Below are positions 1 to 8,577 of a stretch of 31,504 nucleotides of DNA, one piece after another. A program made the position numbers and the translations under genes. Under the pieces are notes generated by a model, which did no database searches, was not told the origin of the DNA, and worked only from the letters and a program-made list of their open reading frames with translations. Within the stretch, counting starts at the first letter, position 1. Every line of letters begins with the position of its first letter. Source of the DNA: Coprococcus sp. (lineage in GTDB: Bacteria > Bacillota > Clostridia > Lachnospirales > Lachnospiraceae); NCBI GenBank assembly GCA_016297325.1, contig JAEDGW010000019.1:1-31504 (forward strand). The letters are read 5' to 3'.

Positions 1-60
1 TACAGTGACTTGTCGCCAGTTTTGTAAATTGACATTCGCTCCACGAAAAACCTGCATCAT
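1..60 (-). CDS. Possible 5' end of a gene running off the left edge
   Basis: Only about 20 codons are visible, from a double ATG (60 and 57) to the window edge with no stop. A GGAGG lies at 74-78, 13 nt upstream of the first ATG, which is a long spacing. A TTG at 73 in another frame is also open to the edge but has no room for the ribosome binding site. The strong promoter at 110-138 points this way, which is the main reason to believe in a gene. The visible peptide, beginning MMQVFRGANV, is too short to recognise. Confidence 0.3.
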   Translation of the reverse strand, partial: MMQVFRGANVNLQNWRQVTV

Positions 61-109
61 ATCGATACAGCAACCTCCGCTTCACAGCTATCATGTCACA
101 GCAAATTCG

Positions 110-138
110 ATTATATACTAGGGATTCTGTTAAATCAA
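110..138 (-). promoter_or_regulatory. Sigma-A promoter facing the left edge
   Basis: On the minus strand TTGATT (133-138) and a perfect TATAAT (110-115) are separated by 17 bp. Transcription would start near 103 and run leftward into the edge gene. It lies downstream of the NYN gene stop at 174, so it does not serve that gene. Confidence 0.6.
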
Positions 139-173
139 GACTTTTCTCAAAAAAACTTCATAAAATTTTAAAG

Positions 174-1067
174 CTAATTTTGTGCACTTTTTCCGCTTAA
201 TTTGAACATTCTTTTCATCTGTACACCCTTGTTTCCATATATAGACAATTTGGAAAAACTGAGAATGAATCCGTAATCTGAATGATATCCATAATTCTCG
301 ATAGTAAAACCTGGAAACTCTGCTTCCAATGCTCCAAGAAGTTCAGTCATATCATCTATCTTATACTTTTTCTCTGTCATATATGCATATATGAATTTCT
401 CTACGGTATCCCTGTCGTCGATCACCTTTATCACAAGCTTGCCCGAGTCATCTGTCTGGACAATAGTTCCCGGCACATTCTGCTGTACAAGTGTCGCAAA
501 ATGTGTATATCCATAGTTTCTCACATCAAAGTCCGGATACTTTCTTATTATACCTTCGTACACCTGTGAAGCATCAGCTTCACTTCCTATACTTTTATAA
601 TAGGAAGAAACAGAATATATCTCCCTTGCTATCTCAGCCATGTCAACCACGGATGCAGTACATTTCTCACCATAGACAACCTCTGTATATATAAATCTGC
701 CACTCGACTCGACCAGCGTCCTCGAAGTGTTGCAGCTTCCCATCACCACGGTGGCAACACCGTCAAGGTTCAGTTTTTCCACAACCGGTATAAAGGCCGT
801 ATCCGAAGTTGCTATATATACTCTGTCTGCATTTGCCTGTTCCATATCGGTCATGATATCCACAGCCATTGCGACCTTCTGTTCCTCTATCGTATCATAA
901 TTTACGGCGCAGGTTGTAAGTCTGCATCTTTTAAGCACTTCTCCACCGATATCGCCGCCAAATATCTTCCTTATAACAATATCATCTGATCTGTGGATCT
1001 CATCGCAGATCACCGGTATCATCTTCTCTTCTGTACTATTTCCATCTATATATAATGCAGCTCTCAT
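174..1067 (-). CDS. NYN-domain protein with tandem OST-HTH/LOTUS RNA-binding domains
   Basis: The 297-residue protein begins with a NYN (LabA/DUF88-like, PIN-fold) domain of about 130 residues: a strand with YIDGNS (Asp8), acidic residues at 70 and 74, then a TSDTAF stretch at 87-92. This is followed by two copies of an OST-HTH/LOTUS-like module (about 140-215 and 222-290), each with a shared NYGY pattern. NYN domains are predicted metal-dependent RNases and OST-HTH modules bind RNA, so an RNA-processing or RNA-surveillance role is inferred. The usual (G/S)D-x-DF acidic motif lacks its second Asp here (Ala91), so nuclease activity may be weak or lost. The ATG at 1067 is preceded by AGGGGA at normal spacing. 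It follows the methyltransferase gene by about 33 nt and may be co-transcribed with it. Confidence 0.8.
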   Translation of the reverse strand: MRAALYIDGNSTEEKMIPVICDEIHRSDDIVIRKIFGGDIGGEVLKRCRLTTCAVNYDTIEEQKVAMAVDIMTDMEQANADRVYIATSDTAFIPVVEKLNLDGVATVVMGSCNTSRTLVESSGRFIYTEVVYGEKCTASVVDMAEIAREIYSVSSYYKSIGSEADASQVYEGIIRKYPDFDVRNYGYTHFATLVQQNVPGTIVQTDDSGKLVIKVIDDRDTVEKFIYAYMTEKKYKIDDMTELLGALEAEFPGFTIENYGYHSDYGFILSFSKLSIYGNKGVQMKRMFKLSGKSAQN

Positions 1068-1100
1068 CTCGCATCCCCTTTTTTCGTATATTCTATACCT

Positions 1101-2246
1101 CTATATCCTGCCGTCATCCTTGAGCATCTCCATAAGCGTCTGTTTTACCCCAAACTCTTCACATAGATTCTCTGCCTCAGCAAGCGTTCTCTTTCTCTTT
1201 TCCTGTGACACATTTTTCTTCACAGCACGTATAAGCAGATTCTTTGGAGAATGTGCAATGTCAATAAACTCCATCACATCAGTTTTGTAACCGCATGCCT
1301 CAAGCATAAGTCCTCTGATGGAATCCGTCATAAGAGCCGCCATTCTCTCCTTCAAAATGCCATAGTGGGTTATGGCTGCAAGCTTATCTGAATGTATCTG
1401 TCTGTTAAGTTCATGCTGGCAGCACGGAACCGAAAGAATATAGTCCGCATTCCAGCAGATCGCATTGTACAATGCATAGTCTGTCGCCACATCACACGCA
1501 TGGAGTGTCATGACCATATCTATATCCATATCCGTTCTATAACCATTTATATCCCCCAGTTCAAACTGCAGTCCCGTATATCCAAATTTCTCGGCAAGCC
1601 TGTTGCAGTCCTCTATCACCTGGGCTTTAAGGTCAAGTCCGGTTATGTGCACATCCAGATGCTTCACCTCATGCAGATAATAGTACACGACAAATGTCAG
1701 ATATGATTTGCCGCATCCAAAGTCCAATATATTAATAGAAGATTTATTGTAACTTTTCATGACATCATCCACGATCTCTGCAAATCTGTTGATCTGCTTG
1801 AACTTGTCATACATGGAATTCACGACTTTGCCGTCCTTAGTAAATATACCAAGGCTGACAAATACAGGTATGTCCATTCCCTCCTCGAGGATATACTTTT
1901 TCTTTCTGTTGTTGCCTGCTATCGTGATAGCTTTTCCTTCAGTCTTTCTCTTATTCACCGCAAGCTTTCCCTTCTTTGAGATCTTCACATCCCATTCTTC
2001 TCCGGCCGCAAATGCATTTACCTGCCTGTAGCCTCTATCCAGTTCGCCAGTCAGGCAATCTCCAAATGAATCCTCCTCAACGTTCTCATAAAATACCTGT
2101 TTCTCGGTATACCTGCCTATCTGATAGCAGCGTTTTCCGCCAAGCACCTTTTTCTCAAACACGCATTTTTTATATTCACCTCTGCCGCCACTGAGCACGA
2201 CCTTATACGGTGCCAGTTCTGCCAGACTCTCAATCAATTCTTCCAT
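1101..2246 (-). CDS. Class I SAM-dependent methyltransferase (Methyltransf_32-like)
   Basis: This 381-residue protein has a roughly 150-residue N-terminal region that I do not recognise. A Rossmann methyltransferase domain follows, with the SAM-binding glycine loop DFGCGKSYL at about 175-183, an acidic end of the next strand (GLDLKAQ), and LHACDVATD near 249. This pattern is typical of the PF13679 group, which includes GSTCD-like and probable RNA methyltransferases; the substrate is unknown. An ATG at 2258 is also in frame, but GGGAGA lies 5 nt upstream of the ATG at 2246, so I chose the latter. It is transcribed divergently from the methyltransferase at 2400. Confidence 0.82.
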   Translation of the reverse strand: MEELIESLAELAPYKVVLSGGRGEYKKCVFEKKVLGGKRCYQIGRYTEKQVFYENVEEDSFGDCLTGELDRGYRQVNAFAAGEEWDVKISKKGKLAVNKRKTEGKAITIAGNNRKKKYILEEGMDIPVFVSLGIFTKDGKVVNSMYDKFKQINRFAEIVDDVMKSYNKSSINILDFGCGKSYLTFVVYYYLHEVKHLDVHITGLDLKAQVIEDCNRLAEKFGYTGLQFELGDINGYRTDMDIDMVMTLHACDVATDYALYNAICWNADYILSVPCCQHELNRQIHSDKLAAITHYGILKERMAALMTDSIRGLMLEACGYKTDVMEFIDIAHSPKNLLIRAVKKNVSQEKRKRTLAEAENLCEEFGVKQTLMEMLKDDGRI

Positions 2247-2283
2247 ATATTCTCCCATTCATATTTATTGCGGCGTCTTTGCC

Positions 2284-2312
2284 TTGACGCTCCGCACTGA
2301 TACAAGTATAAT
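2284..2312 (+). promoter_or_regulatory. Sigma-A promoter of the 2400 methyltransferase gene
   Basis: TTGACG (2284-2289) and a perfect TATAAT (2307-2312) are 17 bp apart, predicting a start near 2319 and a leader of about 80 nt. The -35 lies in the right arm of an imperfect inverted repeat (2271-2296). Confidence 0.7.
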
Positions 2313-2399
2313 CTAAAAGATATATTTTTTGAAGCAAATTCTGTGACGCACACCACATCACAGCATACATAAAGCACAGATTCAGGAAGGAATAAACAT

Positions 2400-3263
2400 A
2401 TGTGGATAGCAGATGGATGGAAAGATTATGAAGTTATAGACTGCTCCGACGGAGAAAAGCTTGAGAGATGGGGCAAATATATACTGCTCCGCCCGGATCC
2501 TCAGGTTCTGTGGAGCACGCCAAAGAAGAATCCGAACTGGAACAAATTGAACGGACATTACCACCGAAGCAATAAAGGCGGCGGAGAATGGGAATTCTTC
2601 AGTCTCCCAAAACAGTGGACAATAAATTACAGAGACCTCACATTTAACCTGAAACCATTCAGTTTCAAGCATACAGGCCTGTTCCCGGAGCAGGCGGCAA
2701 ATTGGGACTGGTTTAGCAAGATCATAAAGGAATCCGGCAGGAAAGACGTAAAGGTCCTGAACCTGTTTGCCTACACAGGAGGCGCAACCTGCGCTGCAGC
2801 AAAAGCAGGAGCAGCCGTGACTCACGTCGATGCCTCAAAGGGAATGGTCACATGGGCAAAGGAGAATGCTGTTTCGTCAGGCCTTTCAGACGCACCTATC
2901 AGATGGATCGTTGACGACTGCGTAAAGTTCGTTGAAAGAGAGATCCGCAGAGGCAACAAATACGACGCCATCATCATGGACCCTCCATCATACGGAAGAG
3001 GCCCAAAGGGTGAGATCTGGAAGATTGAGGAAAAGATACATCCTTTCATCCAGCTTTGCAGCAAACTGCTGAGTGACAAACCTCTCTTCTTTCTTGTAAA
3101 CTCATATACTACAGGACTTGCGCCAGCGGTTCTCACATATATGATCTCAACAGAGGTCAAGGCCAGATATGGCGGTCACGTCATCTCAGATGAGATCGGA
3201 CTTCCTGTATCAGATACAGGGCTTGTTCTTCCATGCGGAGCAGCCGGAAGATGGCAGAAATAA
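2400..3263 (+). CDS. RlmI-like class I SAM-dependent RNA methyltransferase
   Basis: The 287-residue protein matches the Methyltrans_SAM (PF10672) group related to 23S rRNA cytosine methyltransferase RlmI. It shows NLFAYTGGAT at 121-130 (SAM loop), THVDASKG at 141-148, and the DPPSYGRG motif at 194-201. It is shorter than RlmI (about 390 residues) because it has no N-terminal PUA domain; the first 100 residues carry only the small substrate-facing region. rRNA or tRNA methylation is therefore inferred from the family and the exact target cannot be read. AGGAAGG precedes the ATG. It is a single-gene unit with its own promoter and ends before the strong hairpin at 3339. Confidence 0.85.
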   Translation: MWIADGWKDYEVIDCSDGEKLERWGKYILLRPDPQVLWSTPKKNPNWNKLNGHYHRSNKGGGEWEFFSLPKQWTINYRDLTFNLKPFSFKHTGLFPEQAANWDWFSKIIKESGRKDVKVLNLFAYTGGATCAAAKAGAAVTHVDASKGMVTWAKENAVSSGLSDAPIRWIVDDCVKFVEREIRRGNKYDAIIMDPPSYGRGPKGEIWKIEEKIHPFIQLCSKLLSDKPLFFLVNSYTTGLAPAVLTYMISTEVKARYGGHVISDEIGLPVSDTGLVLPCGAAGRWQK

Positions 3264-3338
3264 TCCAGCCTTGCGCATATAGCGGCTAATGCCATAACAA
3301 TGGGCAAAAACCAATGTCCAGGAATAATTATATAGACG

Positions 3339-3403
3339 CAAAATGCAGTATATACAATTCACATCGCCGAATTGCATATACTGCATTTTGTCTTATTTCT
3401 TTC
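3339..3403. terminator. Bidirectional intrinsic terminator between convergent genes
   Basis: A 22-bp stem with one mismatch (3339-3360 paired with 3369-3390, 8-nt loop) is followed on the plus strand by a T-rich tract (3391-3403). It sits between the converging methyltransferase and ybaK genes, so it can end both transcripts. Confidence 0.85.
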
Positions 3404-3477
3404 TACACAGCACATTTGCATCACAGATAACCCAATTATATATAATATACGCAGTTTATATTGCTTTATATTATTAT

Positions 3478-3975
3478 TTACACCGTCACATCCGCAAATT
3501 CGTATCGTATAACCTTCGCAAGATCAGCAGGGGCTATCTCTATCTGATATCCAACCTTGCCCGCACTCACATACATCCTATCAAGATCCCTGGCACTGGC
3601 GTCAATAGTTGTCCTGAAAAATTTCTTCATTCCTATAGGTGAGCAGCCACCGTGAATATAACCGGTAAGCGGCAGAAGTTCCTTTGCCTTTAACATGTCT
3701 ATTGATTTCTCTCCAACTGCCTTGGCCGCTTTCTTGAGATCAAGCTCCTCCTTGACCGGGATCACAAACACATAATTTGCTCCCGACTTTGCAACTGTGA
3801 CCAGGGTTTTGAACACATACGTCGGATCCTGCCCCAGGATCGCAGCCACTTTCTCTCCGTTTGTCTCCCCGGTTTCGACATAACAATAATGGTTGTACTT
3901 TATCTTTTTGCTGTCAAGTATACGCATGACATTTGTCTTTTCTTCGGTCTTTGAAGCTTTGTTTTTATCCTTCAT
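3478..3975 (-). CDS. ybaK: Cys-tRNA(Pro)/Cys-tRNA(Cys) deacylase, YbaK/EbsC family
   Basis: The 165-residue protein covers the whole YbaK domain and little else. Family features are the VFKTLV segment (the conserved Lys used for catalysis in YbaK) and the GGCSPIGMKK loop. Members hydrolyse mischarged Cys-tRNA(Pro) made by prolyl-tRNA synthetase, a proofreading role in trans in the cytoplasm. The first open codon is a TTG at 3981, but the ATG at 3975 sits about 9 nt after AGGA and is the better start. The gene lies about 80 nt downstream of citrate synthase with a stem-loop between them. Confidence 0.9.
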   Translation of the reverse strand: MKDKNKASKTEEKTNVMRILDSKKIKYNHYCYVETGETNGEKVAAILGQDPTYVFKTLVTVAKSGANYVFVIPVKEELDLKKAAKAVGEKSIDMLKAKELLPLTGYIHGGCSPIGMKKFFRTTIDASARDLDRMYVSAGKVGYQIEIAPADLAKVIRYEFADVTV

Positions 3976-4003
3976 GATCAAACTTCCTCTCTATTCACCA
4001 AAC

Positions 4004-4040
4004 AGCGCTCCAGCCGGTCTAAAAGTCCGGTTGAAGCGCT
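4004..4040 (-). terminator. Stem-loop after citrate synthase
   Basis: Arms of 14 nt (4004-4017 and 4027-4040) pair with two G-T wobbles in the minus-strand RNA. Only a weak T tract (GTTTGG) follows, so it may attenuate rather than stop transcription into ybaK. Confidence 0.5.
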
Positions 4041-4055
4041 ATATCCTCTACACTA

Positions 4056-5414
4056 TTATCGCTCTTCCATAGGAAGATATTCTCTATGTGTTCCAACGTA
4101 TTTGTATGCAGGTCTGATTATCTTGCCCGCATTTACAAGTTCCTCTATTCTATGAGCTGACCAGCCTGCAATTCTTGCGATTGCAAATATAGGTGTGAAC
4201 AGCTCGATAGGAATTCCAAGCATAGTATATACAAAACCACTGTAGAAATCCACGTTCGCAGATATGGTCTTTGCGCTGCGCCTTCTCGCTGCGAGAAGCT
4301 CAGCAGATATACGCTCAACCTCTGTGTAAAGCTTGAACTCCTTCATACGGCCTTTCTCCTGTGCAAGTCTCTCAGCATATCCCTTGAGTATCCTTGCACG
4401 CGGATCAGAGTTGGTATATACCGCATGGCCCATTCCATATATCAATCCAGAGTGGTCAAATCCCTTTTTATCCAAAAGACCCGTGAGGTATTCCTCAAGA
4501 GCAGCTTCATCATCCCAGTTCTTCACGTGGCTCTTCAGATCATCAAACATCTGCTGAACCTTAAGATTCGCGCCACCGTGCTTAGGACCTTTAAGTGATC
4601 CCAGAGAGCTGGCAACTGCAGAATATGTATCCGTACCTGTAGATGATACTACATGGGTGGTAAATGTTGAGTTGTTACCACCGCCATGCTCAGCATGTAT
4701 AACAAGGCATATATCAAGCACCTGAGCCTCAAGCTCTGTATATTTCTTGTCGCTTCTGATCAGCCTAAGGAAATTCTCTGCAGTAGAAAGTCCCGGCTTC
4801 GGATTGTGTATTACAAGACTCATGTCGTGGAAATAGTGCTTATATCCCTGATATCCATATGCTGCAATGATCGGGAACTGGGCTATCAGCTCCATACACT
4901 GTCTGAGTACGTTCTCAATACTTATATCGTCAGGATTGTCATCATACGAGTAAAGCGTAAGTACACATCTCTGTAATACATTCATCATGTTTTTACTTGG
5001 AGCCTTGAGTATTACGTCTCTTGTAAACTTTCTCGGGAGCTCTCTGTAGCACTCCATCATCTCCACAAATCTCTTAAACTGAGCTTCATTCGGAAGTTTT
5101 CCAAACAGGAGAAGATACATAGTCTCCTCAAATCCGAATTTGCTTCCGTGGAAGCCTCTTTCAAGATCCTCCACATTGTATCCCTGGTAATAGAGCCTTC
5201 CATCTGTTGGCACTCTCTCACCATCTATGACATCATAACCGATGACATCCGATATCTCTGTCAGTCCTGTGAGGACGCCCTTACCTGTTGAATCTCTAAG
5301 TCCTCTCTTGACGTCATATGTGACATAGAGGTTCTGATCTATCTTGCCAGATTCTGTACAATAACCCGTAAGCTCATCTAATATTCTGTTATACTCCTCG
5401 CTGTTCTTCTCCAA
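4056..5414 (-). CDS. gltA: Citrate synthase
   Basis: The enzyme condenses oxaloacetate and acetyl-CoA to citrate. The 452-residue protein aligns with the whole family, and the catalytic triad is visible: His279 in GPKHGGAN, His330 in GMGHAVYTNSDPRA and Asp389 in NVDFYSG. The start must be the TTG at 5414, because a TGA lies two codons upstream in frame and an AAGGAG sits 9 nt before the TTG. A promoter with 17-bp spacing is at 5497-5525. Aconitase and isocitrate dehydrogenase are not adjacent. In Lachnospiraceae this enzyme usually feeds the oxidative branch toward 2-oxoglutarate and glutamate; that role here is inference. Confidence 0.95.
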   Translation of the reverse strand: MEKNSEEYNRILDELTGYCTESGKIDQNLYVTYDVKRGLRDSTGKGVLTGLTEISDVIGYDVIDGERVPTDGRLYYQGYNVEDLERGFHGSKFGFEETMYLLLFGKLPNEAQFKRFVEMMECYRELPRKFTRDVILKAPSKNMMNVLQRCVLTLYSYDDNPDDISIENVLRQCMELIAQFPIIAAYGYQGYKHYFHDMSLVIHNPKPGLSTAENFLRLIRSDKKYTELEAQVLDICLVIHAEHGGGNNSTFTTHVVSSTGTDTYSAVASSLGSLKGPKHGGANLKVQQMFDDLKSHVKNWDDEAALEEYLTGLLDKKGFDHSGLIYGMGHAVYTNSDPRARILKGYAERLAQEKGRMKEFKLYTEVERISAELLAARRRSAKTISANVDFYSGFVYTMLGIPIELFTPIFAIARIAGWSAHRIEELVNAGKIIRPAYKYVGTHREYLPMEER

Positions 5415-5496
5415 ACCTCATGTCTCCTTCCCAAATTCCAGACCACATGCATGTCTGCAAATGATCAAATCTCGTCAATATTTTATAACTCACAAC

Positions 5497-5525
5497 AGTT
5501 TAACAAAAAAACAGATTTTTCGCAA
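5497..5525 (-). promoter_or_regulatory. Citrate synthase promoter
   Basis: On the minus strand TTGCGA (5520-5525) and TAAACT (5497-5502) are 17 bp apart. The transcript would start near 5490, giving a leader of about 75 nt. Confidence 0.5.
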
Positions 5526-5591
5526 GGAAAGTACGACAATTATTACGCTTTTTACGTATTTTTTCCTTATTTTCTGGTTTTATATAATTTT

Positions 5592-6188
5592 CTATATCTC
5601 TATAATATATCTCTCATAAGCATTTACTATCTTTGTCTCATGATATGTGGACTCACGCACAAAATCGCGCCCGTAGTTGATATGGACATGCCCGTGGACA
5701 AAATACTTTGGTTTGTATTCCTCCATAAGCGTTCTGAAACACTTGAATCCGGTATGTGGGATATCCTCTGAATCATTTATCCTGTACGCCGGGGAATGTG
5801 TCACAAGAATATCAAAGCCTTTTTTCCTTCTGATTTTCCACTTCAGCTTGCGTATACGCGCACACATGGCACGCTCTGAATACTGATGATCCGCCCCACC
5901 AAATTTGTACTCCATGGAGCCTCCAAGTCCGAGTATCCTCACACTCTTATATTCATACAGTTTGTCATCTATACATATACAGCCATCCGGAGGTGTATCC
6001 TTGTAACACACATCATGATTTCCATGTACGTATAGAACCGGTGCATGACTAAATGTCGCAAGAAATGACAGATACTGCGGGGCCAGGTCGCCACAGGATA
6101 TTATCAGGTCTATGCCTTCCAGTTTGCTTTTGTCAAAGTAATCCCACAGATATTTAGATTCCTCATCTGCCAACAACAAGATCTTCAC
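5592..6188 (-). CDS. Calcineurin-like metallophosphoesterase
   Basis: With the GTG start at 6188 the protein has 198 residues and begins MKILLLADEES, which matches where the phosphoesterase fold starts. An AGGAG lies 11 nt upstream. The alternative ATG at 6260 would add 24 residues with no similarity to the fold. Metal-binding motifs seen in order are ISCGDL, YVHGNHD, VTHSPAY and HGHVH. The first motif is D-E-E rather than the common D-x-H, so one metal ligand is changed or supplied differently, a variation I associate with a clostridial subfamily. The substrate is unknown. It follows the BMP-fusion gene and is probably co-transcribed with it. Confidence 0.8.
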   Translation of the reverse strand: MKILLLADEESKYLWDYFDKSKLEGIDLIISCGDLAPQYLSFLATFSHAPVLYVHGNHDVCYKDTPPDGCICIDDKLYEYKSVRILGLGGSMEYKFGGADHQYSERAMCARIRKLKWKIRRKKGFDILVTHSPAYRINDSEDIPHTGFKCFRTLMEEYKPKYFVHGHVHINYGRDFVRESTYHETKIVNAYERYIIEI

Positions 6189-6273
6189 TACTACACTTAC
6201 TCCTGTTTTCTTACCGTATTTTTCCGGATATCCACGTTTTCCTTCTCCAGACATCCACATCAGGTATCCGCAC

Positions 6274-8232
6274 CTATTTTACATCAGGTACTGACTTAAG
6301 TTCAAGACTTTCCGGCGTATCGACACCCTGCAGCGCCACAACCGTCTTGGCCTCATCCATGAGATCCTCTGCTGTCGGAAGCATTCCAACTACATTCTCA
6401 GCAAGCCAATCCATCTTAAGTATGTCCTCATGGAGCATTGCTCCATCATCCTCGTTTCTCACAACACCATTCTGAGAAGTAAGCTTACCGCTGAACGGCG
6501 TTATCGCTCCCTCACGTATCAGATTGGTCATAACAGATATGAGCTTCTGTGTGCCTGCAGGAAGATGCTTTGAACAGATCACATCAACTATACCCGCTGA
6601 CATTCCCCACCAATAGCTGACCGCATTTGCAGTCTCGCTCTTCTCCTCCTGTTTCCAATTACCATCCAGGATGGATCTGAGGATTCTTTCATAGAATGCT
6701 CCCCAGTTGTAAAATGGCATGGCAAGATTTACCACATCACCATTCTGATCATAGTGGTAAAGTCCAAAATTACGCGATGCATCATCAGGCATGATCATAT
6801 CTCTGTCCGATATATATGTTATTCCATTCTTCTCGAAGAACTTCTGAGGATTTGCATCCTTCACCTTCGTCCACTGAAGGTATATCTTCGCCCTTGGATT
6901 CACCATTCTCGCACCTATCGCAAATGCGTTTATATTCGCAGTCGTTCCAAATATAGGATAATCTGCTACATAACCTATCTGTCCATCTGCGCACAGGCTT
7001 CCGGCTATCATACCGGTGATGAACTTCACTTCATACATTCTCGCATAATACGTCCTTACATGGCTGTTCGCAAGGCTTAAAGAACAGTTGAGTATCTTTA
7101 TATCAGGATGCAGGACTGCCACCTTGAGAGCCTCAGGAAGCATCTCAGGGCCCGTTGTGAATATCACATCATACTTTTCTTCAACAAGCTTATTCAGGCA
7201 CTCAACAAGCTTCGTCTGTGTATCGACATTGCAGAATGTTCTGCTGTCTATCGCATCGCCAAGCTTGTTCTGCATATCAAGGCGTCCCAGCTCATGGCAA
7301 TATGTCCACACTGAATTGGCAGGGGACTTATCATACACAAATGCCACCTTGAGATTTGACGGTGTAGACGGCTTTATCACAAGATCAAGTATCGACTTCT
7401 TCGGCTCGACAGGATCCAGCTTAGGCAGCACAACCTGTTCCTTCTTCCTGCTCGAAAGGACTATCTCAGTCCACACCTTTTCAACGCTGTCCTTAACCTC
7501 GGTCGTGGACATCTTTTTCAGAGCGTCATAGCCATACACATTGAGGAACACAAGCATCGCATCGTCAACAGTTATCGTCAGATCTTCGCTGCCCTTCTTT
7601 GCAAGATACGCCCTCTCAAATGCAAGATGAGCAGAATTGAAATCCAGTCTCTCATCGTCAGAGAACTCTCCGTCCTTATCAAGGCCTATAAATTCTCTCA
7701 GCTTGTCGTATCCGCCTGTCTGGGAAAAATGTACATAGTTAATTCCTGTCTGTTTATGAAAATCCATAAACTCATAATATACTTTATTCTCTATCGAGTC
7801 ATTCCTTCTAGGTATCTTTCTCGTAACCATAGCAGGCACTGAATCCGCTCCAAAGTATTTGAGAACACTCACCCTTTTATTTCCCTCAATGACATAAAAT
7901 TTATTCATGTATTCATAGACCTTTATAGGATCATGGATACCTTCTTCTATATGTGATGCGCACAGGGCTGACCACTTGGCTCCAAATTCCGTATGGAAGT
8001 CCAGTATCGGCATAAAATTGCTCGCAAATGCAGTTGTCCTCGCCGCTGTCGCAGTACCGACAACTCTGTCGAGCGATATTGTCTGTAATCCAAGATTGAC
8101 CTCTCCTACGGTATCTGATGGTGATATGATCTCATCCAGAACCGGAAGATATGGATATTCATTTTTTGCTACGGCTGCCTGGTATCTCTTCTCACCAAGC
8201 TTCTGTGCCTTCAGATATTCGTTTGCTGACAT
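6274..8232 (-). CDS. Cytoplasmic fusion of a ParB-like domain and a BMP/PnrA-type ligand-binding domain
   Basis: The 652-residue protein starts at the ATG at 8232, 9 nt after AAGGAG; a TTG at 8253 would only add residues before that site. No signal peptide or lipobox is present. Residues about 38-138 resemble a ParB/sulfiredoxin-fold domain: ISLDRVVG, then FYVIEGNKRVSVLKYFGA with the EGNKR core near 116-120. A helical linker follows to about 290. From about 294 the chain matches the BMP (PnrA/Med-like) nucleoside-binding family: KVAFVYD, YDVIFTTGP, IKILNCSLS, QIGYVADYP, NPRAKIYLQW. BMP proteins normally sit outside the membrane and bind nucleosides. An intracellular copy joined to a ParB-like domain suggests a ligand-sensing regulator or nucleotide-dependent factor; the function is unknown. 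Confidence 0.75.
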   Translation of the reverse strand: MSANEYLKAQKLGEKRYQAAVAKNEYPYLPVLDEIISPSDTVGEVNLGLQTISLDRVVGTATAARTTAFASNFMPILDFHTEFGAKWSALCASHIEEGIHDPIKVYEYMNKFYVIEGNKRVSVLKYFGADSVPAMVTRKIPRRNDSIENKVYYEFMDFHKQTGINYVHFSQTGGYDKLREFIGLDKDGEFSDDERLDFNSAHLAFERAYLAKKGSEDLTITVDDAMLVFLNVYGYDALKKMSTTEVKDSVEKVWTEIVLSSRKKEQVVLPKLDPVEPKKSILDLVIKPSTPSNLKVAFVYDKSPANSVWTYCHELGRLDMQNKLGDAIDSRTFCNVDTQTKLVECLNKLVEEKYDVIFTTGPEMLPEALKVAVLHPDIKILNCSLSLANSHVRTYYARMYEVKFITGMIAGSLCADGQIGYVADYPIFGTTANINAFAIGARMVNPRAKIYLQWTKVKDANPQKFFEKNGITYISDRDMIMPDDASRNFGLYHYDQNGDVVNLAMPFYNWGAFYERILRSILDGNWKQEEKSETANAVSYWWGMSAGIVDVICSKHLPAGTQKLISVMTNLIREGAITPFSGKLTSQNGVVRNEDDGAMLHEDILKMDWLAENVVGMLPTAEDLMDEAKTVVALQGVDTPESLELKSVPDVK

Positions 8233-8325
8233 ACTATCACTCTCCTTATTCAAGACCCTATAGTAATACTATAAAATTCAAGATTCAAGATTCAGTTCAC
8301 ATATATTTTACTAAATATTCTAACT

Positions 8326-8355
8326 ATTATATACAATTCATCCGCCGCACCTCAA
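8326..8355 (-). promoter_or_regulatory. Likely promoter of the ParB-BMP fusion gene
   Basis: On the minus strand TTGAGG (8350-8355) and a perfect TATAAT (8326-8331) are 18 bp apart, about 95 nt before the start codon. Confidence 0.5.
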
Positions 8356-8438
8356 TTTTCAACAACCCATTCCACTGTGGATCAGCCCTTCTTATGCAAT
8401 CTGTACAAGTGTCATTGTGAATTATGTCCGATTGCGTC

Positions 8439-8467
8439 TTGATTTTGCATCCAATATGTTGTATTAT
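8439..8467 (+). promoter_or_regulatory. Orphan plus-strand promoter
   Basis: TTGATT (8439-8444) and TATTAT (8462-8467) are 17 bp apart; an overlapping perfect TATAAT lies at 8465-8470. No plus-strand gene follows, only the hairpin at 8537-8577. Confidence 0.4.
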
Positions 8468-8473
8468 AATAAT

Positions 8474-8577
8474 ATCTTCATGAACATTTCACATATTTTC
8501 GACTTTTAATATCGGTGTGTGTGAATAGCAATATATAAAGGAGTCTGGCTAATACACTTCCACCAGGCTCCTTTTCA
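8474..8577 (+). ncRNA. Candidate small RNA of about 104 nt
   Basis: It is defined only by the promoter at 8439-8467 and the hairpin at 8537-8577 with four Ts after it. Internal complementarity (TTCACA with TGTGAA) could form another stem. No known RNA family is recognised. The alternative is that the promoter is fortuitous and the hairpin simply ends phoR. Confidence 0.25.
8537..8577. terminator. Inverted repeat downstream of phoR
   Basis: Arms 8537-8548 and 8563-8574 pair over 12 positions with one mismatch around a 14-nt loop. On the plus strand the second arm runs into TTTT; on the minus strand TATATATT follows. It likely ends phoR transcription and could also end a plus-strand transcript. 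Confidence 0.6.

Noticed and set aside
5391..5421. Ten-codon frame starting at the ATG just before the citrate synthase TTG
   Set aside because: It is very short, in another frame, and the ribosome binding site is well placed for the TTG.
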